Shown here one piece after another: positions 1 through 10,356 of a stretch of DNA of 64,000 bases (its first letter is position 1; the number at the start of each line of letters is the position of its first letter). The position numbers and the translations under genes are program-made. Source of the stretch: Acaryochloris sp. CRU_2_0. GTDB taxonomy: Bacteria > Cyanobacteriota > Cyanobacteriia > Thermosynechococcales > Thermosynechococcaceae. The stretch lies in contig JAAUOM010000001.1 in NCBI GenBank assembly GCA_012034865.1, positions 124,001 to 188,000 of the forward strand, in the 5' to 3' direction. The notes under the pieces were generated by a model. The model made no database searches and was not told the origin of the DNA. It saw only the letters and a program-made list of their open reading frames with translations.

Positions 1-699
1 AGAACGGGTAATGTTCAATCGCCAGAGCGTCCTGCCTCCAGAGCTTCTGGTGATCTAGAATCCAAAACAGTACTGGAGGGGAGCAACATACCCCCAGCAG
101 TGCCGTCCCAGTTGGATATCTCCGATGTCCCCACCAGTCATTGGGCTTATCCGTTTATTACTAAGCTTCATGCTCAAGGGATTATCCCCGATTATCCAGA
201 TGGCAAATTCCAGCCAGACAAGCCTGTAACCCGTGCTGAGTTAGCTGCTCAAATTCAACGCGCTTTCTTGAATGAACCGGGTCAACGAACCTTAACTTTC
301 TCTGATATCGTCTCTGATTATTGGGTAGCCAAAGCCATTGAAGGTGCCGTCAACAAAAAGTTCATGAGCGGTTACCCAGAAGGCGATTTCCGTCCAGACA
401 AACTTGTGCCTCGCTATGAAGTGTTAGTGGCTCTTGTCAGCGGTTTAGAACTGGAGGTGCCCAGTTCACCAGCAGCCAGTTTGCAACGCTTCCAGGATCA
501 AGCCCAACTCCCAACTTGGTCTAAAGGCAAGATTGCGGCATCAACCCAAGGTGGAATGGTCGTTAACCATCCCCAGCCAGAGTTATTAGAACCACAAGCT
601 AATGCTACCCGTGCTGAAGTAGCTGTGATGATCTATCAAGCCCTAGTGCAAAAGCAGCAGTTGGAACCCATTGCTTCTGAGTTTGTGGTTGTTCCCTAG
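1..699 (+). CDS. SLH-domain protein, C-terminal part (5' end outside the window)
   Basis: The reading frame is open from base 1, so the apparent GTG start at 100 is internal and the N-terminus lies outside the window. The visible 232 residues hold two clear S-layer homology repeats (about 118-270 and 298-450). Each has the pattern hydrophobic-D-V/I-x-x-x-x-W, G-I-I/F-M-x-x-Y-P-D/E-G-x-F-x-P-D and V-x-R-x-E. A weaker third repeat (about 490-650) has lost most of the GYPDG segment but keeps a TRAEVAVMIYQAL end. SLH domains bind pyruvylated cell-wall polymer, and in cyanobacteria they often sit at the N-terminus of outer-membrane porins. Here the repeats form the C-terminus, so this is a cell-envelope anchoring protein rather than a typical SLH porin. 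Confidence 0.85.
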   Translation, partial: RTGNVQSPERPASRASGDLESKTVLEGSNIPPAVPSQLDISDVPTSHWAYPFITKLHAQGIIPDYPDGKFQPDKPVTRAELAAQIQRAFLNEPGQRTLTFSDIVSDYWVAKAIEGAVNKKFMSGYPEGDFRPDKLVPRYEVLVALVSGLELEVPSSPAASLQRFQDQAQLPTWSKGKIAASTQGGMVVNHPQPELLEPQANATRAEVAVMIYQALVQKQQLEPIASEFVVVP

Positions 700-706
700 C
701 CCTGAA

Positions 707-1798
707 TCAAGAAACAGGATGAAAATAGAAGGCTAAACCCAACACAGCATAGGTGGCCAGCAGCAATGTCCCTTCTAACCAGTTCGATTGGCCATCTGCA
801 CTGATGGAGTTGGCAATAAGCACGGCGACGGCAACAGCAACCAATTCAAAAGGGTTAAAATCCAAATCCATCGGTTGGCCGATCACCCAACCTGCCAAGA
901 CTAAGGCCGGTGCCACAAATAAGGCGATCTGTAAACTGGAGCCTACGGCGACCGATACAGACAAGTCCATTTTGTCTTTCATGGCCACGGTGACAGCAGT
1001 GGCATGTTCGGCGGCATTGCCAATGATAGGCAACAAAATCACCCCTGTGAATAAAGGGGTTAGACCTAATTGCTCCGTGGCGGCTTCTAAACTGCCCACC
1101 AGAAATTCAGACTCTAGGGCAACGGCTAGGGTTGAGGCCAACAAGACCCCCACCCACAGGCGTAAATTCCCATGCTTGTGGTCTACTGTCTCTGTTTCGG
1201 TCTCTAATTCCATTTCAGCAACCCCCACATCAAATAAATAGGTATGGGTTTTCATGGAAAACAATAGGGTTAGACCATAGACAAAGATTAAGATGATAGC
1301 GACAGCGATCGAAAGATTCTGTAAGACCTGTGTGTCTAGATCGTCAGCCGTGAACTGAATGGCGGTGGGTAACAAAATCGCAATCACAGCGAGGTTCATG
1401 GAAGAGGCATTCACGCGAGCGACGATGGGTTGAAAGGTTTGCTCTTTGAATCGCAATCCACCCAGGAGCATCGACAAGCCCATCACTAGAAGCAAATTGC
1501 CAATGATTGAGCCGGTAATACTAGCCTTAACGACATCCACTAAACCTGCTTTTAACGCGATAAAAGCAATGATCAGTTCGGTGGCATTGCCAAAGGTAGC
1601 GTTAAGGAGTCCACCCGCAGAGGGACCAATGACAACCGCAAGCTCTTCTGTGGCGGTTCCCATCCAGGCTGCTAGAGGGACAATCGCGGCGCTAGAAGCA
1701 ATAAACAGAGGAAGGGGTCCCCACTCTAAGAGATCAGCGGCAATGGAGACGGGAATAAACAAAAGTAAGGCGGTAAAAATGCGGTTTTTGAGAGTCAC
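707..1798 (-). CDS. cax: Calcium/proton exchanger (Cax, CaCA superfamily)
   Basis: This 363-residue integral membrane protein has about eleven hydrophobic segments. It carries the two inverted CaCA signature repeats: GNATEL near residues 70-75 and GNAAEH near 260-265, each with the ion-binding Glu. An acidic loop (about 195-206, rich in E and D) separates the two halves, as in the Cax family. The predicted role is Ca2+ export in exchange for H+. The start is GTG. The gene is convergent with the SLH gene (7 bp apart) and divergent from the GH57 gene, so it is probably transcribed alone. Confidence 0.92.
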   Translation of the reverse strand: MTLKNRIFTALLLFIPVSIAADLLEWGPLPLFIASSAAIVPLAAWMGTATEELAVVIGPSAGGLLNATFGNATELIIAFIALKAGLVDVVKASITGSIIGNLLLVMGLSMLLGGLRFKEQTFQPIVARVNASSMNLAVIAILLPTAIQFTADDLDTQVLQNLSIAVAIILIFVYGLTLLFSMKTHTYLFDVGVAEMELETETETVDHKHGNLRLWVGVLLASTLAVALESEFLVGSLEAATEQLGLTPLFTGVILLPIIGNAAEHATAVTVAMKDKMDLSVSVAVGSSLQIALFVAPALVLAGWVIGQPMDLDFNPFELVAVAVAVLIANSISADGQSNWLEGTLLLATYAVLGLAFYFHPVS

Positions 1799-2252
1799 AA
1801 TGGCAAATTGGATGTAATTTAAGTTGGCAGTTCAGCCCAAATCAATGGAGGGCAATGAGCATATCTTATGGATGTGTCCATGATTTGAGGATCACGATCC
1901 CTCAATACGGTCGATCCCGTAGAAAAAATAAAGGCTTTACCCATAATGCCCGCAAAAACTCTTAAGATATCTTGCTATTTTCCCTATTTAACAAGGGGAT
2001 CGCTTAGCTTAAAGCCACAACCAGATTAGCAGTTCCTTAGATATTCCGACCTATCATTGTCGCTTCACTGGCTGCTTAGGGTTGGTTTATGACTTATCAC
2101 CTAACGTATCCGCAAGCTTTTACCGTATCTAACATACCCATCGATCTCACTGGCTAGATCCATTCTGATGGCCGTAGGAGTTACTGATTTAAGACCTATG
2201 GCTTGATCTCAACTTGCTTATTGACGCTTCATTTCTGGCGGAATTTTACTCT
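1799..2252. other. Divergent intergenic region between cax and the GH57 gene
   Basis: This 454-base stretch must hold the promoters of both flanking genes. I found no convincing ORF, RNA gene or repeat. The only structure noted is a short imperfect inverted repeat around 1886-1903 (GAGGATC / GATCCCTC). No promoter could be assigned with confidence. Confidence 0.5.
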
Positions 2253-5012
2253 ATGAATACAACTTCTTATGCCCCTCAGGATACTCAATCCCCAGACTTA
2301 GGAGCCGCTTTCCAGGATCTGACTGCTTTCACGAATCCTTTGCAACAGGCTGAGGGAGTCTACATCACTCTCCACGGTCACTTTTATCAACCTCCGCGTG
2401 AAAATCCTTATTTAGGGACGATAGAGCATCAGTCTAGTGCTGCACCGTTTCATGATTGGAATGAGCGTATCTATCACGAATGCTACCGTCCCAATGCCTT
2501 TGCCCGGATTTGTAATGATCAAGGGGAAGTCATCAATATTGTCAATAATTTTGAATATCTCAGCTTCAATATCGGGCCGACCTTGATGAGTTGGCTAGAA
2601 ACCTACGATACAGAGGTTTATCAGCGGATTATTGCTGCAGATCGCAACAGTTGTGAACGCTTGCAAGGCCATGGCAATGCCATCGCTCAAGTCTATAATC
2701 ATGTGATCATGCCTTTAGCCAATCACCGGGATAAAGTCACACAGGTGCGCTGGGGCAAGGCGGATTTCCAAGCTCGCTTTGGTCGCGATCCAGAGGGCAT
2801 GTGGCTCGCCGAGGCTGCCGTAGATTTGGCGACCCTAGAAGTACTGATTGCCGAAGAGATTCGGTTTATTATTTTGGCTCCTTCCCAAGCGCAGCGCTGT
2901 CGGTTGATCCCGGAAGTAGCTGCTGCTCAGGAGACCCAAGAGGATTCCCATGCTGGTCTTGGAGATTGGGAAGAAGTGGGAGGAGGTCAAATTGACCCCA
3001 CCCGGCCTTATCGCTGTTTTCTGCCTGGGGATCGTCAGCGCTATATAGATATCTTTTTTTATGATGGCCCGATCTCCCGTGATATTGGCTTTCACGAAGT
3101 CCTGAGCAGTTCTCAGAATCTCGCCAATCGCTTGGCTCAGGCCGTGTGCTGCGATGGTCTCCGATCTGTCGTAGACCATCGTCAACCCTCTCAACTCATT
3201 TCCGTTGCCACCGATGGGGAAACCTTTGGCCATCACAAACGGGATACGGAAAAAGCGATCGCCTATGCCTTTCACCACACCTTTCCCCAACGCCAATGGA
3301 CCGTCACCAATTATGCCCATTATTTGAGCTTGCATCCTCCTACTTGGGAAGTTGAACTGAAACCGGTCACTGCCTGGAGTTGTAGTCATGGTGTCGGTCG
3401 TTGGCAGGAAGATTGTGGCTGTGGCGGCGAAGGCAGTCTCTGGCACCAAAAATGGCGACGTCCACTACGGGATGCCTTAGATTGGCTGCGGGATCAACTC
3501 AGTGATATTTATGTAGAAATTGGCGAATTGTTGTTGCAAGATCCCTGGTTAGCCCGCGATCATTATATTCAAGTCATTGGCCAGTTCCCCCCTCGGCAGC
3601 AGCCAGAGCAGACCCAACCTGTGGTCACGGATCCCCTGCAAGCCTTTCTGGTGGCTCATCAAAACCATGATCTCACCTCAGAAGAACGGGTCGATGCCCT
3701 GCGATTACTGGAAATGCAGCGACATGCCTTGCTGATGTATACCAGTTGTGGCTGGTTTTTCGCTGAACTGTCTCGACCGGAAGGCGTGCAGATTCTCCGC
3801 TATGCCGCCTATGCCATTGCCCTGGCTAGGGATGTCGCTGGCACAGATTTAGAACCGGAGTTTTTAGAGCGGTTGGCACTGGCCCCCAGTAATGTGGATC
3901 TGTTCCAAACCGGGGCAGGGGTCTATCGACAATTAGTGATTCCCTCTCAAGTCAATGTTGAAGCCGTGGCTGCTCACTATGCGATCACGTCGCTGTTTAA
4001 CCCCTATCCGCCTGAACATCCCTTTTACTGCTACCAAGCGGAGCAGATTGATTACCAAGTTCAGCGACTGGGATCGCTGTCTTTAGCCGTTGGCCAACTC
4101 CAGTTGACATCCAATGTGACCTGTGAATCGGTGTCTTTGATGTTTGCTGTCCTCCATTTAGGGGGGTGGGATTTCCATTGCGGGGTGCAGCCATTTACAG
4201 GGCGGAAGCAGTATGGTGACATTAAAGCTAAGTTGTTTCATACCTTACAACAAGCCAGTGCTGCTAACTTGATTTTGGCCATCTCTGAGGCATTTGGTCA
4301 CCAGCACTATGGTCTTCATGACCTGTTGCCGGAAGAACGCCAGCGGCTAATTACCCTGCTCTCCCAAGAAACCCTCAGTCGCCTCAATCAGCTCTATACC
4401 CAGGTGTATCGAGACAATTATGGACTATTAATGGCCTTCCAAAACGATGATTTGGATGTGCCTTCTGAACTCCTGACTGCAGCTCAGGTGGCTCTTAACT
4501 ACCGAGCCATTTACTCCCTGCAAGGTCTAGAAAAAGAGCTGAGTGAGCCAAGTCTGGAAACGGCTCAACTGGGGGCTAGTTATCTGTCGGAATTGGCTGC
4601 GATCGCAACAGAAGCAGAACAATTGGGCTGTCGCCTCAAGTTAGAGACAGCTCAAAAATCCTTAGAAGATCTGATTTTGCACTTGCTGTGGCAATTATTT
4701 CATCACGCCGATGTTGAGCTTTACCCCTTGCGAATTCAACGTCTGCAACAATTGCTCAACCTCATTCAGCGATTGCAGATTAATATTCGTCTTGATCGGG
4801 CGCAGGAACTGTACTTGCGCTGTCTGCAAGAGCAGCTCACCTGTCTCAGTCACACCCACGCAATGAGGCAAGCTCACCAAACCCAGGATCCAGAAGATCT
4901 AGGGCTAGAGACCCCTAGTGACAGAATATCGATGGCTCAACTCCGGCAGCTTTTACAGATTGGCCGCAAACTCGCCGTTGATGTGCAACCGTGGCTAGAG
5001 AGTTATCAATAA
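2253..5012 (+). CDS. Glycoside hydrolase family 57 protein with DUF3536
   Basis: This is a 919-residue cytoplasmic protein. The N-terminal half is a GH57-type barrel with HGHFYQPPREN near residue 46 and TDGETFGHHKRDTE near residue 318. The C-terminal half matches the alpha-helical DUF3536 region found in cyanobacterial GH57 proteins. GH57 members act on alpha-glucans (amylase, branching or 4-alpha-glucanotransferase activities). The exact activity of the DUF3536 subgroup is not known to me, so only a role in storage-glucan metabolism can be suggested. I chose the ATG at 2253 (MNTTSYAPQ) over an in-frame TTG at 2214, because the extra 13 residues look non-conserved. No strong ribosome binding site is visible for either. 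Confidence 0.85.
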   Translation: MNTTSYAPQDTQSPDLGAAFQDLTAFTNPLQQAEGVYITLHGHFYQPPRENPYLGTIEHQSSAAPFHDWNERIYHECYRPNAFARICNDQGEVINIVNNFEYLSFNIGPTLMSWLETYDTEVYQRIIAADRNSCERLQGHGNAIAQVYNHVIMPLANHRDKVTQVRWGKADFQARFGRDPEGMWLAEAAVDLATLEVLIAEEIRFIILAPSQAQRCRLIPEVAAAQETQEDSHAGLGDWEEVGGGQIDPTRPYRCFLPGDRQRYIDIFFYDGPISRDIGFHEVLSSSQNLANRLAQAVCCDGLRSVVDHRQPSQLISVATDGETFGHHKRDTEKAIAYAFHHTFPQRQWTVTNYAHYLSLHPPTWEVELKPVTAWSCSHGVGRWQEDCGCGGEGSLWHQKWRRPLRDALDWLRDQLSDIYVEIGELLLQDPWLARDHYIQVIGQFPPRQQPEQTQPVVTDPLQAFLVAHQNHDLTSEERVDALRLLEMQRHALLMYTSCGWFFAELSRPEGVQILRYAAYAIALARDVAGTDLEPEFLERLALAPSNVDLFQTGAGVYRQLVIPSQVNVEAVAAHYAITSLFNPYPPEHPFYCYQAEQIDYQVQRLGSLSLAVGQLQLTSNVTCESVSLMFAVLHLGGWDFHCGVQPFTGRKQYGDIKAKLFHTLQQASAANLILAISEAFGHQHYGLHDLLPEERQRLITLLSQETLSRLNQLYTQVYRDNYGLLMAFQNDDLDVPSELLTAAQVALNYRAIYSLQGLEKELSEPSLETAQLGASYLSELAAIATEAEQLGCRLKLETAQKSLEDLILHLLWQLFHHADVELYPLRIQRLQQLLNLIQRLQINIRLDRAQELYLRCLQEQLTCLSHTHAMRQAHQTQDPEDLGLETPSDRISMAQLRQLLQIGRKLAVDVQPWLESYQ

Positions 5013-5048
5013 ACTTTTATCTTTAGCCAAGCTTGGTTCCAATACCTC

Positions 5049-5897
5049 TCATTCCACAGATCGGTCTGATGGAATAACAGAGGCAGGGAGGGGCTTTTCG
5101 CCCTTCCAGGCATTCTGCTGAGTAGTCTGTACATGCCAAACCACAACTCCACTCGCCAAGAGGGTGCCAACCCATAGGGCTGTTAAGGCTTGGATCTGTA
5201 CTTTTAAACGTTGAATTTGTCGATTTTTCTGAGCCAGTTCAAGATGATCTTCGGTCAATCGGTCTGAACTCGTCTTGACAGTCACAGAAGTTGGTTGTTG
5301 TATTAGTGGTTGATCAGCATTCTTCCTTTGTGCATCTACATCTTGCAAAGGATCCATAGCCTGTTGGCTGTAGGTTTCTATGGTCTGGGAATCAGATGCA
5401 CCTTGCTCCTCAATGGCTGTTGCAAGGTGAGGAGCAGGCGTGGTTGGTTGAACAGAAGTTCCATCTGCCGCTGGAGACCCAGGGCTAACAGCTTCCGCAT
5501 TTTCCGCTTGGTTGGTAGCGACTTCTACTGCTTCAACAAGATTGGGTTGACCTTCCACTTCAGTTTCGGCAGGTGGAACTGCCTGGGGAGGGGGGAAAGC
5601 CACCTTGCGCTGTAACCAGTTAGCAATCAATTCAGGGCAATTTTTCTTAAACCAGTACAATCCATAGCGTTTGAAAGCAGGTTTTGACAAAGAAGCGATC
5701 GATTTTGCCAGTTGGTTCACTGATGCGTTTTGAACCTTGCGATTGATGAAATTGGCTGCCCCCACATCGTACAGACACTCAATAATTAGTTTGATGGTTG
5801 TTTCTTCATTCTCAGCTAAATGCTGTAGCAAGACCAAAACATCTTGCATGCGCTGCTGTTCGCGTTTCTCTTCTTCAGAACTTTTAGCAACTGTCAT
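5049..5897 (-). CDS. Hypothetical single-span membrane protein
   Basis: I do not recognise this 282-residue protein beyond a cyanobacterial flavour. Residues 1-110 form a charged helical region ending in LIANWLQRKVAFPPP. Residues about 110-200 are a low-complexity linker rich in Pro, Ala, Glu and Gln. A single transmembrane segment follows near 240-258 (LWVGTLLASGVVVWHV), leaving a short tail. The layout suggests a cytoplasmic helical domain tethered to the membrane by a C-terminal anchor. ATG at 5897 is preferred to the TTG one codon earlier. The gene is convergent with the GH57 gene. Confidence 0.6.
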   Translation of the reverse strand: MTVAKSSEEEKREQQRMQDVLVLLQHLAENEETTIKLIIECLYDVGAANFINRKVQNASVNQLAKSIASLSKPAFKRYGLYWFKKNCPELIANWLQRKVAFPPPQAVPPAETEVEGQPNLVEAVEVATNQAENAEAVSPGSPAADGTSVQPTTPAPHLATAIEEQGASDSQTIETYSQQAMDPLQDVDAQRKNADQPLIQQPTSVTVKTSSDRLTEDHLELAQKNRQIQRLKVQIQALTALWVGTLLASGVVVWHVQTTQQNAWKGEKPLPASVIPSDRSVE

Positions 5898-6084
5898 CAA
5901 TCTGGCTCTGGGAAGATATCACTGCTCTTATGAGGGTTTACTCTTGCTTGTTTCGTACCAACAGCATCTTATGGCAGCGTTGGTCTTACCAAGATAACTG
6001 AATCCAGCTAACAAATTGGTAAAAAATTAGACTTAGGGTACCCAGAGCAGACGACAATTATCGCCTCATACAAAATCAGCCTGC

Positions 6085-6693
6085 TCACAAAGAGAAATTA
6101 GTATCAAACTCTTTACGAGTCATGGGTTGAGAGATAATTAAGCCATCACCAGACAAAACTTCCAATGGTTCACCATCAATTGAGATCCAAATCGCTTCTT
6201 TGGGGTTAAGGCTGCTAGCGGTATAGACGACTTGACCCAGACGAGCCTGCATTGATTTAGTGCCGCCCCCCGTTGTAAAGTCTTTGGATAGATCAACATG
6301 CACCCCATCGTCTTCCAACTTAAGGCTATTGAGCTTGGTCTTTTGGGGAATTGCATTGGTCTTATCGGTATTGGCAGGACCTACCAGTAATCGATTGAAG
6401 GCGACAGAAAGTTGTTCTTGTGGAGATGCATTCTGTAAATCACCAAGAGGAATCTTTGTGGGTTCTAAAGCCAACTGATCCGCTTTATAGGTCAGCCAAT
6501 AGACTGCTAGTTCAGATTTAGTGGCAGTGGAGGGTTCTGGTGTTGTCTCCGGTTGGGGTGAAACAGTGGTTGTGGGGGTTGATGTATTGTCTGTTGTAGG
6601 CTGATTGGGTTGGCAGCCAAATCCACCCACAACTAAAGCAATGCTGATCAGTCCTCCCAGAAAATGACTGCGTCTGAACCGTAGTGATACCAT
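6085..6693 (-). CDS. GerMN-domain lipoprotein
   Basis: This 202-residue exported protein has RRSHFLGG followed by a hydrophobic stretch ending in VGGFGC, a lipobox with the acceptor Cys near residue 27. A Thr/Pro-rich linker follows (about 30-60). The rest is one GerMN domain with the usual AVYWL start, DGVHVDLSKDF centre and I-S-I-D-G-E end. GerMN domains occur in spore-germination protein GerM and in many cyanobacterial lipoproteins, where the partner is unknown. It is probably anchored in the periplasm. ATG 6693 is preferred over the upstream TTG at 6702. Confidence 0.8.
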   Translation of the reverse strand: MVSLRFRRSHFLGGLISIALVVGGFGCQPNQPTTDNTSTPTTTVSPQPETTPEPSTATKSELAVYWLTYKADQLALEPTKIPLGDLQNASPQEQLSVAFNRLLVGPANTDKTNAIPQKTKLNSLKLEDDGVHVDLSKDFTTGGGTKSMQARLGQVVYTASSLNPKEAIWISIDGEPLEVLSGDGLIISQPMTRKEFDTNFSL

Positions 6694-7074
6694 ACTTTGC
6701 AACTTACCCTTTCAATAACAAATCTCATTCTGACTAGCAAGGAATGGGGTCTAAATATAGCCTAGCTCAACGAATTTAATATGGTGTTATTTTGTAAGAA
6801 CAACCAACAACCTCCACTTGAGGTTTGGCAACAGTCCTAGGGGAAATCATTTAACCCAAGAACGCACTGCTCACTTAAAGGATATCAAGCCTTTAGTCCT
6901 AGACATAATATGGCTTTTAAGGTTTCCTGATGAAGATCCTCGAAAGATTGGTCTCATGGATTTCTCAAGCCATTCATCACCCGCTAGCTGAGCAGTGTTC
7001 AAGGTTCTCAGGCCAAATTCACCCCTTTGAGTTTATTACAAAATTGAGTTCATCTCTGAATTCTTGAATCTATC
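6694..7074. other. Intergenic stretch with nothing recognised
   Basis: This 381-base gap lies between two minus-strand genes and should contain the promoter of the GerMN lipoprotein. I see no ORF with a ribosome binding site, no RNA gene and no strong hairpin. Confidence 0.4.
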
Positions 7075-10000
7075 TCAATTAAGGGCTTGAAAATCACTTA
7101 TTTTCCATCGATTATCTAGTTGTCTTAAAAAGAACCGTTTTGTCGTGGTTTTAGACCCAGAGTGACTCTTGCTAATCTTACCATTAATATAGAGAGTTGC
7201 ATCTTCGGTAAGTTTTACATCAATAATTGCTGCATCTTGAGTAGCAGCAAACCGTACAACAGAATCAATGTTTTGTTTGCCATACTTATAGTAAGCTTTG
7301 TTTAACTTTAACCAATCAATTGAGCCTTTTGGCTTGGTTATGTCAAAATATAAAACATCTGTAGTCAGTTGCTTAGCGAACTCACGATCAAACGGTGAGC
7401 TGAAAATTCTTTGCTTTGCTTTTAGCCATTTCTTTATTAGATCTTTAGCCTCTTGTCTTTGAATTTCTTGTTTGGGGTTGGAATCCAGTTCGTTAATATT
7501 TTTGATGAGACTTGAGTAAGTATTATTTCTATATTGTAGAGATCTGTTATTGTTGTTCAGATTTTCTTCTCCTTCTTCCAGTTTTTTGTTTTGTCTTTCT
7601 AGGTTTCCCTTTTGTTTCGATAGCTGTGATGATTTATTATATAAGAGTGAGGAAATTACAATCAATGCTATTGTTAATAGTGTCATCGAAGCTAAACCAA
7701 ATTTTAAGATTAAATTCATTTTTGATCGAATCAGCTTTAGTTTAGCTTTTGTCTCTAGCAATTCTTGAACTAATTCTGCACCCTTCTTTTTTCGAATCAG
7801 ATTAACTAGGTAGTCATGTACGAGCTGATAGCGATTTGCAGGAGTTTCTGGCAAAAAGAAAACTAACCCTGATTTGACAAATATTTCTAACACCATATCC
7901 AGATTTTCGGCTTTTGCCAATGAAAAGCTACTCAACTCTAATGCCAATTCAGCTTTAGTTTTAAGTGGGCGAGTACCTTTTTCATCTGTTAATAGATAAA
8001 GAATCAACTGAGCAATTTTCTCATTCTTGGAACCACAGTCTTTAATGACTTCTTCTAGAAATCGGTCAACCAATTTTTCTTTAGATTTAAATTGCTGATA
8101 TTCTGACAGGGTTGTAATTGCTTCTGTATGAAGTTGTGTGCCTACAATTTGCAATTCAATTGGACGCACTTCACCCAAGCTTGTGGAAAGATCTTTGACT
8201 AGCTCATCAACTAACGAGGGTTCCAATGAAAGCTGCGATCGCTGTGTCAAAGTTTGAATAACTGATCTAGCATCCTCCGGTGAAAAATTGCCCAGATAGT
8301 AGAGAATATTTTTATCTAGTATATTATTATCAATAACTTCCAGATTGCCAAACCGATTAAATTCTAATAAGTGATGCAGATAATCTTCTCGCAAAGATAG
8401 GATGACTTTTGTATAAGGAAAATTTAAACAAGTTCTTAAAAAACCGTAAAACTCTTGGCGTTTAACTTTATCTTTGCAAACGAAAAAAAACTCTTCAAAC
8501 TGGTCAAAAATAAGGACAGTCAACAGATTGCATTCTGGGTTTTGGCTCACCTGTTGGAGAATGCCCTCTATTGTATTGGATATAGTGGGAATATGAATAT
8601 CTCTAAGTTTTGCCAAGGATTTGGCTAGACGATTACTCAGCGTTTGCTCCCAGGCTGTGTAAACTTGAATCAAAACTGGCAAAATGTCACGGGCTTCAGC
8701 CGTCATCTGTCTTAGGGCTGGCTCTAAGCCAGCTCGCACAATCGAACTTTTACCCACTCCAGACTGCCCATAAATCACGATCAGTTTGCGATCAGGACGG
8801 ATAATGCGTTCAATTAATCGATCCACATCTTGCTGGCGACCAGAAGCAGCAATTTCTTGAGCGATAAGCGGTTGGTCATCAATGGGTGCTAACTTACAAT
8901 TGACGACTTGCTTGGTGGGTTGTAAGCGACCTGCACCAATGAAAGCCCGCACACCGTACTGTTGTTCAACAGATCGCTGCTCTTGCTTGATTTGGAACGC
9001 TTTGAGATATTCACCCTGCTCAAAGTAGAGCGATCGCAACGTTTCTAGAATCTGGATATGGAGCAAGGGGTCATGTTGAGGATTGCTATCTGTTTTTGCC
9101 GTTTCTAAGTGAGCGATCGCTTCAGAAGTCTCCTTGAGATGACATTGTGCTTTTGCCAGCAGGAGTAGATACAAATTTCGGTGATATTGCCGCGTCCAAT
9201 CTCGATTAATTTTAGATTCTAAGGGTTGAGTGTTGGTTATGAGCGCTAACTCTGCATAGTTTTTTGCTGCTGGCCAGTTAGATTTTTTCAGAGCGATCTC
9301 GGCAAAGAATCCGTAACTGTAAGCAAGCCTGATCGGGTCAACATAGGTTTGGTGCAGATCAACAGCCTTTGGAGCCAAAACTTCCAGCTCATCTATTTCT
9401 TCCAAGCGGGCTAAGACCTCTCCCCAGGCATTGATGAATTTTGCAACTAGTTCTGGGCGTTGTGCCTGATTAAACCCTTCGACACATTGCTGAAAATAGT
9501 CTTTAGCCTGAAGACAGGCTGCCCTATACTCAGCCCGATGCAACGTCGCATATTGACGCCACCACAAACCGAGATAAAACAGTACACAACCCTGGCGTTC
9601 CACCTCAAAATCAGAGAGTGGCTCCTGACCTTTAACCTTTTTTTGCCAGAAAGCCAAACTCTCTTGGTAATACTGTTTGGCTTCTAGTTTTTGGCCACTG
9701 GTATCTGCTGCTCGACCCTGCAGAAATAACAAACTCGCTTTCAAGGTAGGCTCTAGGATCTGGCCGTGACGTTGCAAATCCCTAGACATAAATTCCAGTT
9801 CTAAAGGGTGCCGAGACCCCAACACCTGAATGAGGCAAGCATTGTCTAGATATCGGCCAGAGCCAATATCTAGAATCGCTGTAAATATAGCATCTGCCGT
9901 TTGCCGCAGCCGATCAATCAGTTCATTCGTCGCCATCTCAAACTTGATCGAAGTCGCTGCCCAGCTTTTGAAATCGGGTGCGAATTGGATCATCTTTTGC

Positions 10001-10356
10001 AAAACTTCGTCATTGACCCACAAGACTAAGGGAAACGGGAAAGTTTTGCGAAACTCTTCTCGAATCTGGTTTGCAGAAGTCAGCAACTGGTCAATCGCAG
10101 TCACTGATTCTAACCCAAACACCATTAATGCTTCGGGGTGCTGTTCTTTGAGTTCGGTATTGATCGGGGTGTAAAGTGTTCTGACTGATGGTGGCAGGTT
10201 TTGATCCCGTACCGCAATCGAGCACTTCTGCTTAAGTTGCTGCACAATCTGATCTCTCAAACTGGCATAGTTACAATGAGCCAAAATTAGAGAAAATTCG
10301 CCCTGAGCGTACTGGATTGCCCGCACCAGAGTTTGGAGGGATCCCTCATTATTCAT
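7075..10356 (-). CDS. STAND-type NTPase with TPR-like repeats, one membrane span and an ARC6-like IMS domain
   Basis: This 1093-residue protein has four parts. Residues 1-180 form an N-terminal domain common in cyanobacterial TPR proteins (FPFPLVLWVNDEVLQK). Helical TPR-like repeats run about 190-470. A novel-STAND NTPase follows, with Walker A GQSGVGKSS near 529-537 and a Walker B-like TVLIFDQFEEFF. A transmembrane helix lies near 885-908, followed by a coiled coil. The last ~120 residues resemble the IMS/DUF4101 domain of ARC6 and Tim44-like proteins (WLKAKQRIFSSPFD to WKISDFQALN). STAND proteins are ligand-triggered signalling switches, often in immunity or regulated cell death. The start ATG overlaps the stop of the upstream ATPase gene (ATGA), so the two are translationally coupled. 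Confidence 0.8.
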   Translation of the reverse strand: MNNEGSLQTLVRAIQYAQGEFSLILAHCNYASLRDQIVQQLKQKCSIAVRDQNLPPSVRTLYTPINTELKEQHPEALMVFGLESVTAIDQLLTSANQIREEFRKTFPFPLVLWVNDEVLQKMIQFAPDFKSWAATSIKFEMATNELIDRLRQTADAIFTAILDIGSGRYLDNACLIQVLGSRHPLELEFMSRDLQRHGQILEPTLKASLLFLQGRAADTSGQKLEAKQYYQESLAFWQKKVKGQEPLSDFEVERQGCVLFYLGLWWRQYATLHRAEYRAACLQAKDYFQQCVEGFNQAQRPELVAKFINAWGEVLARLEEIDELEVLAPKAVDLHQTYVDPIRLAYSYGFFAEIALKKSNWPAAKNYAELALITNTQPLESKINRDWTRQYHRNLYLLLLAKAQCHLKETSEAIAHLETAKTDSNPQHDPLLHIQILETLRSLYFEQGEYLKAFQIKQEQRSVEQQYGVRAFIGAGRLQPTKQVVNCKLAPIDDQPLIAQEIAASGRQQDVDRLIERIIRPDRKLIVIYGQSGVGKSSIVRAGLEPALRQMTAEARDILPVLIQVYTAWEQTLSNRLAKSLAKLRDIHIPTISNTIEGILQQVSQNPECNLLTVLIFDQFEEFFFVCKDKVKRQEFYGFLRTCLNFPYTKVILSLREDYLHHLLEFNRFGNLEVIDNNILDKNILYYLGNFSPEDARSVIQTLTQRSQLSLEPSLVDELVKDLSTSLGEVRPIELQIVGTQLHTEAITTLSEYQQFKSKEKLVDRFLEEVIKDCGSKNEKIAQLILYLLTDEKGTRPLKTKAELALELSSFSLAKAENLDMVLEIFVKSGLVFFLPETPANRYQLVHDYLVNLIRKKKGAELVQELLETKAKLKLIRSKMNLILKFGLASMTLLTIALIVISSLLYNKSSQLSKQKGNLERQNKKLEEGEENLNNNNRSLQYRNNTYSSLIKNINELDSNPKQEIQRQEAKDLIKKWLKAKQRIFSSPFDREFAKQLTTDVLYFDITKPKGSIDWLKLNKAYYKYGKQNIDSVVRFAATQDAAIIDVKLTEDATLYINGKISKSHSGSKTTTKRFFLRQLDNRWKISDFQALN

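Noticed and set aside
753-1241. Long plus-strand ORF opposite the Ca2+/H+ exchanger
   Set aside because: It is antisense to a well-supported gene; its Ser/Thr/Ala-rich translation mirrors hydrophobic codons and has no domain.
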